From NCBI GenBank assembly GCA_943357745.1, contig CALRGN010000005.1, forward strand, positions 1 through 32,931: a stretch of 32,931 bases of DNA. The letters run 5' to 3'. The notes beneath the pieces are model-generated. The model made no database searches and was not told where the DNA came from. It worked only from the letters and a program-made list of their open reading frames with translations. Below, piece after piece: positions 25,528-32,931 of the stretch. The DNA is from Candidatus Uhrbacteria bacterium. GTDB lineage: Bacteria > Patescibacteriota > Patescibacteriia > UBA9934. Both the position numbers and the translations under genes were made by a program. Each line of letters begins with the position of its first letter. The first letter of the stretch is position 1.

Positions 25528-25718
25528 GAGATAATCTTCCCCTTTGGGTCAGGCAAAAACTATCGCCAAATTAGAAGATTATTGTTAGTCACCAAATTGG
25601 ACCATTTTAAACTTTTATATCGTCTCTGTTGTGCTTACTGTCTCAGCTGTGCTTACCATTTCTGTAAATTAGTTACTAGTGACTGTTAAAAATTAATTAT
25701 TAGTTATTATTGTTATAT

Positions 25719-27818
25719 ATGGGTAATTTTAAACCCTCGTTCATGACTCGTTCTTCTAATTCACAATCTAATCGGCCAACCGGATCACAAACGGCGCGGC
25801 CAGCCGGATCGCCGATCGGTAGACCCACCGTGCCAGTGGTGAGACGCCCGGTGGTAACACCAACCGTTCCGACGATGAATCGGTCAGTTGTGGCCACTGC
25901 TGGTAGGGCGCCTTTTGGAGCATCTGATCGTTTAGCCGCACCGGCGGTTGGTCGAGCGGCCATCGCTCCCGGTCGGTTGCCTCCAGCCACTGACGGATCT
26001 AGAAAAAGTTCCGGTTCAAAATTTAATCGCGGTCGACGCACGCAACCGGTCAAAATTATTCCTACCGGGGCGATGAAGCAGGATATTTCTGCTAGAACGG
26101 TGGAGGCGCTTGAGTATGCCAAAAATGCTGTGCCAGTTAGCTTGCCGGCTCCGGAAAATTCTCCTAAACTTAGAGTTTACGCTTTAGGTGGTTTAGAAGA
26201 AGTAGGAAGAAATTGTACCGTTTTTGAGTGTGGTGATGATATTGTAATTGTTGATGTTGGCCTGATGTTTCCAGAAGAAAACATGCCGGGAATTGATTTT
26301 ATTGTCCCTAACACCACAAGCTTAATCGGTAAGGAGAAAAATATCCGGGGCATTATTGTGAGCCATGGTCACTTGGATCATATTGGCGGACTGCCATACA
26401 TTTTACCAAAGATCGGTTGGCCGGTGATTTACACCGCTCCGCTCACGGCGGGAATAATTAGAAACCGCCAAGAGGAATTTGGTAATGGGCATTTGCTAAA
26501 AATCGCCAATGTAACGGGCAAGACCCGAATCACTCTAGGTAAACACTTTGTCTTTGAACCGTTTCATGTAAACCATAACATCAGTGATGCTTTCGGTACG
26601 GCGTTGCATACGCCTTATGGTGTAATCCTTGGCACCGGTGACTTTAAATTTGATTTTACTCCGGCTGATGGTGATCCGGCAGACTTGATTCATATTGCCA
26701 GTTACGGCGCCAAGGATGTACTGATGTTGCAGTCAGATTCCACCAATGCCACCGTCCCTGGTCATCAAATTTCTGAACGGGAGGTGGGTGAGGAGTTAAA
26801 GCGCACCATTACTAAGGCCAAAAGCCGAGTAATTATTGGAACCTTCTCCTCAATGTTAACGCGGTTACAACAGATTTTAGAAATCGCGGAGTCGCTTAAT
26901 AAAAAAGTCTTACTCCAAGGTCGGTCGCTTATTAAAAATGTGGAGCTGGCACACAAGCTGGGCTACATGAAATATAAAACCGGAACCATTATTGAAGATG
27001 GTGAGTTCTCTAGAGTGGCTGATGACAAAATCGTTGTAGTTTGTACCGGCGCTCAAGGAGAGGTAAATGCCTCTTTGATGCGAATCGCCAACCGCGAACA
27101 TAAAATGATCTCAATTCAGCCCGGAGACATGGTGGTATTCTCTAGTTCAGTGATCCCGGGAAATGAAAGAACGGTGCAATCGCTTAAGGACACCTTGGTG
27201 AGACAAGGCGCGAAAATTGTAGATAATGCCATGGTGGATGTTCACGCTGGTGGTCATGCTAAGCAAGAGGATCTAAAACTAATGTTGCGCTTAACCAAGC
27301 CTCGTTACTTTATGCCCATCCACGGTAATCGTTTTATGCTAGAGGCTCATGCTGAATTAGCGGAATCGGTGGGCACACCGCGCTCCAATATTTTTGTGGC
27401 CGATAATGGTCAGGTAATTGAATTCGATAAGAATGGAGCCCGGTTGACGGCCGAATTTGAGGTGGCTGACTATGTGATGATTGACGGGTTAGGAGTGGGA
27501 GATATCTCCCATGTAGTGCTCCGTGATCGGCAAGCGCTCGCGGAAGATGGCATGGTGGTGGTGATTGTTAAGATCAGCAAAACCGGCGAGCTGATTGGGA
27601 TACCAGATATCACCAGTAGAGGCTTTATTGATCTTAAGGAAAATAAAGAGATTTTGTCCCAGGCGTGCTTATCAGTGCAGATGGTTCTAGACAAACACGG
27701 TCAAACCCAAATTGATCCGGAAAATATCAAACATAGTATCCGAGAAGAGGTGGGCAAATATCTCTTCCAAAAAACAGAACGCCGTCCGATGATTTTGCCG
27801 GTGTTGATTGAAGTTTAA
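25719..27818 (+). CDS. rnj: Ribonuclease J with long N-terminal low-complexity extension
   Basis: LRVYALGGLEEVGRNCTVFECGDDIVIVDVGLMFPEENMPGIDFIVPNT, SHGHLDHIGGLPYI, GTGDFKFDFTP, MVDVHAGGHAKQEDLKLMLRLTKPRYFMPIHGN. Confidence 0.95.
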   Translation: MGNFKPSFMTRSSNSQSNRPTGSQTARPAGSPIGRPTVPVVRRPVVTPTVPTMNRSVVATAGRAPFGASDRLAAPAVGRAAIAPGRLPPATDGSRKSSGSKFNRGRRTQPVKIIPTGAMKQDISARTVEALEYAKNAVPVSLPAPENSPKLRVYALGGLEEVGRNCTVFECGDDIVIVDVGLMFPEENMPGIDFIVPNTTSLIGKEKNIRGIIVSHGHLDHIGGLPYILPKIGWPVIYTAPLTAGIIRNRQEEFGNGHLLKIANVTGKTRITLGKHFVFEPFHVNHNISDAFGTALHTPYGVILGTGDFKFDFTPADGDPADLIHIASYGAKDVLMLQSDSTNATVPGHQISEREVGEELKRTITKAKSRVIIGTFSSMLTRLQQILEIAESLNKKVLLQGRSLIKNVELAHKLGYMKYKTGTIIEDGEFSRVADDKIVVVCTGAQGEVNASLMRIANREHKMISIQPGDMVVFSSSVIPGNERTVQSLKDTLVRQGAKIVDNAMVDVHAGGHAKQEDLKLMLRLTKPRYFMPIHGNRFMLEAHAELAESVGTPRSNIFVADNGQVIEFDKNGARLTAEFEVADYVMIDGLGVGDISHVVLRDRQALAEDGMVVVIVKISKTGELIGIPDITSRGFIDLKENKEILSQACLSVQMVLDKHGQTQIDPENIKHSIREEVGKYLFQKTERRPMILPVLIEV

Positions 27819-27845
27819 AATCCCAGACCAGTTCTCTTGGCAATT

Positions 27846-27870
27846 CCTCACCCTCACCGGTGAGGTTTTT
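27846..27870 (+). terminator. Intrinsic terminator after RNase J
   Basis: CCTCACC-ctcacc-GGTGAGG-TTTTT. Confidence 0.8.
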
Positions 27871-27984
27871 GGTTCTATCCCCTACCGCAACTATCCAGCT
27901 AGCGGATTTTAAACTAAACTAGTATGGCCGGTGAAGAACCGGCTGTCTAACCTGAACTCCGCCCGATATCTATTCCCCTTCACT

Positions 27985-28968
27985 ATGAAAATATTTACCG
28001 GTATCAAACCTACTAACAAACTCCATTTGGGGAACTATTTTGGGGCGCTAATGCCAACGATTGCCTTACAAGAAGAGCATGAGGTATTAATGATGATTGC
28101 TGATTTGCATGCCATCACCGTGCCGCAAATCCCTGCCGAACTTAAAGAGACAATCCTACTCACGGCGGCCACTTATCTGGCCTGCGGTGTGGATCTGCAA
28201 CGGACAATCATGTTTCAGCAGTCGGCTGTCCCCGCTCATTCAGAACTGGCTTGGATTTTAGGCTCGGTGGCTAAGATGGGTGAGCTAGAACGGATGATCC
28301 AATATAAAGATAAAGTCACCATAAAGGGAGAGTCGGTATCGGTTGGCTTGTTCAATTATCCCGTGCTCATGGCGGCCGATATTTTGCTATATCAAATCGA
28401 GGCGGTGCCGGTAGGTGTTGATCAAAAACAACATTTAGAACTTACCCGAGCTCTAGCCGAACGATTTAATAAAGATTTTGGACCGGCTTTTCTCTTACCA
28501 AAACCGCTCATAAGCAAGGAAGCTGCTAAAATAATGGGGCTAGATGATCCAAGTATCAAGATGAGTAAGAGCGCGCCTAACCCAAAAAACTATCTTGGTT
28601 TGCTTGATTCGGCCGATGAGATTGCCACTAAAATCAAAGCGGCGGTTACGGACTCGGAGCCCACCATCACCGCTGACCCCAATAGGGCTGGTGTCTATAA
28701 CCTACTAACAATTTTTAGCTTAGCCAGCAAACGATCGATTGATTCGATCGCTCATGAATACCAAGATCAGGGAACTAAAAAATTCAAGGATGATCTAACT
28801 ACAGCAGTCATTGAGCTGTTAACTCCCATTCAAGCTTCAATAACCCAACATCTAGCCAATCAAACCGAGTTGATTGAGTTGTTAGCCGAACAATCAGAAC
28901 GAGCGCGGTTGATCGCCAATAAAACACTAGTTAAAGCAAAAGAGATGGTAGGATTGTTAATTGGTTAA
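27985..28968 (+). CDS. trpS: Tryptophanyl-tRNA synthetase
   Basis: MKIFTGIKPTNKLHLGNYFGAL, KMGELERMIQYKDK, KMSKSAPNPKNYLGLLDS; start chosen at MKIFTG (ORF track start 27931). Confidence 0.95.
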   Translation: MKIFTGIKPTNKLHLGNYFGALMPTIALQEEHEVLMMIADLHAITVPQIPAELKETILLTAATYLACGVDLQRTIMFQQSAVPAHSELAWILGSVAKMGELERMIQYKDKVTIKGESVSVGLFNYPVLMAADILLYQIEAVPVGVDQKQHLELTRALAERFNKDFGPAFLLPKPLISKEAAKIMGLDDPSIKMSKSAPNPKNYLGLLDSADEIATKIKAAVTDSEPTITADPNRAGVYNLLTIFSLASKRSIDSIAHEYQDQGTKKFKDDLTTAVIELLTPIQASITQHLANQTELIELLAEQSERARLIANKTLVKAKEMVGLLIG

Positions 28969-28971
28969 GAC

Positions 28972-29000
28972 TTGCAATTTCTTCTAAAATCAGCTACAAT
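28972..29000 (+). promoter_or_regulatory. Promoter of RNase P RNA
   Basis: TTGCAA - 17 nt - TACAAT, 6 nt before the predicted 5' end of rnpB. Confidence 0.75.
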
Positions 29001-29006
29001 TCCTCC

Positions 29007-29485
29007 GCGGTAAGGGGGATGGTCGCTCTAGTCTTTGACTGGAGAGGAAAGTCCGAACACCCGTTTAGGCGTAAGTCTAGATTGAGAGCCAAGTTGCTAA
29101 CAGCAACCAAGCATAATTCTTGACGGATTTATCCGGCGAGAAAAAGCTAGGGAAAGTCCGGTTTTTGCGGAAGTGGAAACTGGTTTGTCTTCGTCAGAAA
29201 TGATGAGGCACAAAGCAACAGAGACAAACTACCGGTCTAAAGCGCAAGCCATGACCGGTAAAAGTGAAACGTGAGGCGGTGTGGAGCGCATGATTTATCA
29301 GTCGCCCGGCTGCGCCTCTCCCCTTGTTGGTGACAATAAGGGGTGGCAAACCCTTGGTGGTGCAAGAGCAAACAAAGGTAGCTCGCATTGAGGTAACAAG
29401 CGATTGTTATCCCAGAGAGATGGCCTCGCTTCTTTTAGGGGTTTCCCCTGACTGGAGTACAGAATTCGGCTTATACCTTTACCGC
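29007..29485 (+). ncRNA. rnpB: RNase P RNA
   Basis: GAGAGGAAAGTCCGAACAC near the 5' end, GGCAAACCC..GGTGCAAGAGCAAA, ACAGAATTCGGCTTATAC near the 3' end; P1 pairing gcggtaagg/cctttaccgc. Confidence 0.9.
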
Positions 29486-29567
29486 ATCTCTTCTGTTCCG
29501 ACCAGTGTTCCGAACGGCGTTCCGATCGGTGTGCCGACCGGTGCTCAATAGTCGGATTAGAAGAGAT
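29486..29567. repeat. Inverted repeat enclosing four imperfect 12-bp tandem repeats
   Basis: atctcttct (29486-29494) / agaagagat (29559-29567); inside gttccgaccagt gttccgaacggc gttccgatcggt gtgccgaccggt. Confidence 0.8.
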
Positions 29568-29587
29568 TGTGCTAAAATACTACTGAT

Positions 29588-31009
29588 ATGAAAAAGCTTG
29601 ATTTGGCTTTTGTGGCCGGATTAGTGCCGCTTGATTTTAGTGCCATTATTATTTCAGCGATTAGCGCCTATACCCTCAGGTATTGGCCGTTTTTTACGGC
29701 TTTCAAACCGATTGCATTTGATCTCTCTTTTGAGACCTATCTTACAACTGCCCTGCTCGTATCTCCAATTTATCTCATCACTTTCGCCTTAGCGGGATTG
29801 TATTCATTTAGACCAAGACCACTTAGTACGGTGCTTGGCAGAATAATGCTTGCTTGCACGGCGGCGTTGGCGGCGATTTTAGTTATTGCGTTTTTCTTAC
29901 GGGAACTTTTTGACTCCAGATTTATTATCATCGCGGTTTGGGTACTCACCATTGCCATGGTTTTTTTGGGGAGAGTATTAATAAGAGGGATCCAGAAAAA
30001 GTTACGGGGGTATGGCTATGGTCTCACCAGAGTAGCAATTATTGGAAAAACTAAATCAGCCGAAGCGCTGAAAGATTGGTTTTTGAGTTTGCCGAGCTAT
30101 GGCTTCTCTCCGGTGCTTCAATTAGTGGGGTTTGATTCACAATCGCAACAAGAGCTCCTAGTTCTCAAATCTCAAGGCAAGCTTGATGCGATTCTTCTGG
30201 CCAATCCAGAGGCCAATAAAGATGAAGTTAAGGCGTTGAAGTGGTTCACGGAAGTGGAAAATCTGGGGTTTTATTATCTGGCGGAACTTCTGCCCGGCGG
30301 GCATTTGAGGCCGAATGTTCATACTTTTGCCGGCCGACCGGTGATTGAATTGCCGGTTACGCCCTTGGATGGCTGGGGAGCGATTTATAAACGGATTTTT
30401 GATATTGTGGGGGCGCTCGGATTGATTGCGGTTACATTACCAATTCAACTAATAGTGGCGATCTTATTATTTGTGGAACAGCCGGGAATGGTACTTTTTA
30501 ACGCCCTACCCAATGGTGAGAAAGTGAAACGAGTAGGCCAAGGCGGCAACTTGTTTTTTTATTTTAAGTTCAGATCAATGATTAAAAACGCTCATTCCCT
30601 TAGATTTAACCGAGATTTTTTACAGTCCTATGGAAATGATCGGAGCAATTCCCCACTTTTTAAGTTAAGTGATGACCCTAGAGTAACTCCAGTGGGAAAA
30701 ATTTTGCGCCGGCTTAGTTTGGATGAATTACCAGAATTTTATTTGGTGTTAGCTGGTAAGATGAGTTTGGTGGGACCAAGACCGCATTTACCAGAAGAAG
30801 TGGCTAAATATAGCCAAGCACAACGGAGAGTGCTCCGCATTAAGCCGGGGATTACCGGACTCCCCCAGATCAGTGGCCGGGCCAAACTTGACTTTGAGGA
30901 TGAGATCCGGCTAGATATGTACTATTTAGAAAATTGGTCACCGTGGCTGGATATTGTTATCCTTCTAAGAACTCCCTTTGTGGTTATCTCACAAAATGGA
31001 GCGGGCTAG
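29588..31009 (+). CDS. Polyprenyl-phosphate sugar-phosphate transferase (bacterial sugar transferase family)
   Basis: KRIFDIVGALGLIAVTLPIQ, FYFKFRSM, LRRLSLDELPEFYLVLAGKMSLVGPRPHLPEEV, KPGITGLPQISGR. Confidence 0.93.
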   Translation: MKKLDLAFVAGLVPLDFSAIIISAISAYTLRYWPFFTAFKPIAFDLSFETYLTTALLVSPIYLITFALAGLYSFRPRPLSTVLGRIMLACTAALAAILVIAFFLRELFDSRFIIIAVWVLTIAMVFLGRVLIRGIQKKLRGYGYGLTRVAIIGKTKSAEALKDWFLSLPSYGFSPVLQLVGFDSQSQQELLVLKSQGKLDAILLANPEANKDEVKALKWFTEVENLGFYYLAELLPGGHLRPNVHTFAGRPVIELPVTPLDGWGAIYKRIFDIVGALGLIAVTLPIQLIVAILLFVEQPGMVLFNALPNGEKVKRVGQGGNLFFYFKFRSMIKNAHSLRFNRDFLQSYGNDRSNSPLFKLSDDPRVTPVGKILRRLSLDELPEFYLVLAGKMSLVGPRPHLPEEVAKYSQAQRRVLRIKPGITGLPQISGRAKLDFEDEIRLDMYYLENWSPWLDIVILLRTPFVVISQNGAG

Positions 31010-31073
31010 AAAAATCATGAAACATACCGGTGAGTATTAACTTGAGACTTGGGTATTAATCCTATTTGGCCAT

Positions 31074-32204
31074 ATGAGACTAGCATTTGTACATGATCAC
31101 CTAAATCAGTATGGCGGCGCGGAAAAGGTTCTCTCCGTAATGCGGGAAATTTATCCGGAAGCGCCGGTCTACACCTTGAGCTATTCCCCAGAGAAAATTC
31201 CGGAAGCGCTTAGACCGGCTCGCGTGATTGTCTCAAAACTGGGATTACGCCCGTGGTCGATTATTCCTTTCAAATTTCTACTGCCATTCATGCCGGCAGC
31301 AACGGAGGAATACGATCTTTCTCAATTTGATGTTGTAATCTCTAATTGTAGCGCGTTTGCTAAAGGAGTGGTGGTAGCGCCCAAAACGGTGCATATCTGC
31401 TACTGTCATACGCCTACTAGATATTTGTGGTCGGATCGGAAATCTTATTTAGAAGAGCAAAAACTCCCAAAGGTTCTGAAAGTTATTTTAGGGTGGTACT
31501 TACATTGGTTGAGAATTTGGGATTTTCAGGCGGCGGACCGAGTGGATTTTTTTGTGGCCAATTCAGAAACGGTTAGACAAAGAATTAATCGGTACTACAA
31601 AAAAGATAGTGTAGTAATTTTCCCGCCGGTAGAAATAGGAGCGCTGCTAGTGGTTGACCAAAGTGAGCGCGATTTTTTTCTAGCGGGGGGGAGGTTGGTG
31701 CCGTATAAACGGATTGATCTGGCAATTATGGCCTGTAATCGTGTGGGAGCGAAATTGAAGATTTTTGGAACGGGGCCCGCTTATGCTGATCTTAAAAAAT
31801 TGGCCGGCCCAACGGTGGAATTTTTAGGCAGAATCTCTGAATCAGAGAAGTTCCGGTTATTTGCGCAAGCAAAAGCCTATTTACACCCGCAAGAAGAAGA
31901 TTTTGGAATGACGGCGGTGGAGGCAATGGCGGCTGGTACGCCGGTATTGGCCTATGGTGTTGGCGGTGCTAGCGAAACGGTGATGCCGGGGATTACGGGG
32001 GAATTATTTAGCACCCAAACGAATGAAGAATGGGCCACCGGATTAGTGAGATTTGACCCGTCAAAATACTCCCCCATTGCTTGCAAGGCCCAAGCCGATA
32101 AATTTAGTACCAAAAATTTCAAAGAAGCCATTATTAAAATAGTCACGGAAAAATTCACAGATAAGCAAAATAGATTGGTTGAGGCTGGTAGATTAGTTGG
32201 ATAG
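31074..32204 (+). CDS. GT4-family glycosyltransferase
   Basis: MRLAFVHDHLNQYGGAEKVLSVM, ICYCHTPTRYLWSD, PHQEEDFGMTAVEAMAAGTPVLAYGVGGASETV-like block. Confidence 0.92.
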   Translation: MRLAFVHDHLNQYGGAEKVLSVMREIYPEAPVYTLSYSPEKIPEALRPARVIVSKLGLRPWSIIPFKFLLPFMPAATEEYDLSQFDVVISNCSAFAKGVVVAPKTVHICYCHTPTRYLWSDRKSYLEEQKLPKVLKVILGWYLHWLRIWDFQAADRVDFFVANSETVRQRINRYYKKDSVVIFPPVEIGALLVVDQSERDFFLAGGRLVPYKRIDLAIMACNRVGAKLKIFGTGPAYADLKKLAGPTVEFLGRISESEKFRLFAQAKAYLHPQEEDFGMTAVEAMAAGTPVLAYGVGGASETVMPGITGELFSTQTNEEWATGLVRFDPSKYSPIACKAQADKFSTKNFKEAIIKIVTEKFTDKQNRLVEAGRLVG

Positions 32205-32217
32205 TAATAGCTTATTT

Positions 32218-32931
32218 ATGCGGATAGGAATAGATGCAAGGTGTCTGTTGGATGAGAATCTTACTGGAGTTAGCAGAGCGACACTAGAAATTTCACGAGC
32301 CTTGGCTAATACCCATCCCAATTGGGAGTTTTTTTTATTTGTTAGTGGAAGCAAACGAGTCCAATCTCGATTACCCCAAGATTGGCCGATCAATGTGAAT
32401 ATCTGTTCGGTGAGATATCCAAATAAGCTGGTAAGCTTGGGCTTTTGGTTAAAATGGTGGAGTTTAGATGCACTAATTGACCAACCAATAGATTGCTGGT
32501 TAGTCCCGAAATTTTCATTTTTTAATACTAACTCACCGTACCTGTTAATTGTGCACGACCTGGCCTTTGAATTTTTACCAGAAACAATCACGATATGGAA
32601 ACACTTTTATCATCGCTTGTTAAATATTAAAAAACAGACCGGTGGCGCTAGTAAAGTGTTAGTCCCGACGGCTCGCGTGGCAGCTGATTTGGAATTACTC
32701 TGGAAGATTGCGCCCGATAAGATAGAGGTAGTCTCGCTTGGCGGGGGGAGCCGAGGTCAGGTCGGGAATGTAGAATTGTGTCCGGTCGAGAGCTCGGGTC
32801 CGGTCCGAATCAAGGACGAGCTCTCTATCCGACCGTACTTTTTATCACTAGCCACGATTGAACCAAGGAAAAATTTTGCCTGCTTGTTGGCGGCTTATGC
32901 TCGCTATAAAGCGATGGTACCAACCGGTCCC
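32218..32931 (+). CDS. Glycosyltransferase (GT4-like), truncated by window end
   Basis: Open frame from ATG 32218 to the window end: MRIGIDARCLLDENLTGVSRATLEISRAL...LLIVHDLAFEFLPE...LSLATIEPRKNFACLLAAYARYK; absent from the ORF track because it has no stop. Confidence 0.88.
   Translation, partial: MRIGIDARCLLDENLTGVSRATLEISRALANTHPNWEFFLFVSGSKRVQSRLPQDWPINVNICSVRYPNKLVSLGFWLKWWSLDALIDQPIDCWLVPKFSFFNTNSPYLLIVHDLAFEFLPETITIWKHFYHRLLNIKKQTGGASKVLVPTARVAADLELLWKIAPDKIEVVSLGGGSRGQVGNVELCPVESSGPVRIKDELSIRPYFLSLATIEPRKNFACLLAAYARYKAMVPTGP

Noticed and set aside
25530-25585. Inverted repeat ataatcttc/gaagattat after tRNA-Leu
   Set aside because: Short AT-rich arms with about a 40-nt loop; weak structure, no clear function.
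25429-25689. ORFs 25341..25574 and 25429..25689
   Set aside because: They run through the tRNA-Leu gene and encode no recognisable protein.
25700-26122. 140 aa minus-strand ORF
   Set aside because: Shadow ORF of the low-complexity RNase J N-terminus.
29194-29551. ORFs 29194..29388 (-) and 29324..29551 (+)
   Set aside because: They overlap RNase P RNA and its downstream repeat; no protein signature.
1-32931. CRISPR array, transposon or prophage
   Set aside because: No regularly spaced repeats, cas genes, transposase or phage structural genes were recognisable.

Overview
The window reads as a compact bacterial chromosome segment. A Patescibacteria/CPR-like origin is my inference from gene style and divergence; it is not proven. 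Housekeeping content: a DoxX-like/VKOR pair, a DAGK-like protein, bactofilin, argS-tyrS-valS, an RluA-type pseudouridine synthase, a cytidylate-kinase-like protein, rplS, a DsbA-like protein, secG, an OppA-like binding protein, RNase J, trpS, RNase P RNA and the start of a glycan locus (sugar-phosphate transferase plus two glycosyltransferases, the last cut by the window end). Four tRNAs are present: initiator Met, Val-GAC, Ile-UAU and Leu-CAG. Accessory content: (i) a divergent sigma-70-like factor; (ii) a GC-rich single-gene cassette (9117-10274, minus) whose product ends in a clear RNA polymerase alpha-CTD-like domain and seems to carry two more degenerate copies, with its own consensus promoter, SD and large terminator hairpin; (iii) a DHH-phosphoesterase-like protein and a CCA-transferase-like protein, both apparently lacking catalytic motifs; (iv) a four-gene type III restriction-modification operon with an extra PD-(D/E)XK-like protein between mod and res and a HEPN-like protein after res. 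The best candidates for something undescribed are the alpha-CTD-repeat cassette near the sigma-like gene, and the expanded type III R-M/HEPN operon. No database search was possible, so novelty is unverified.
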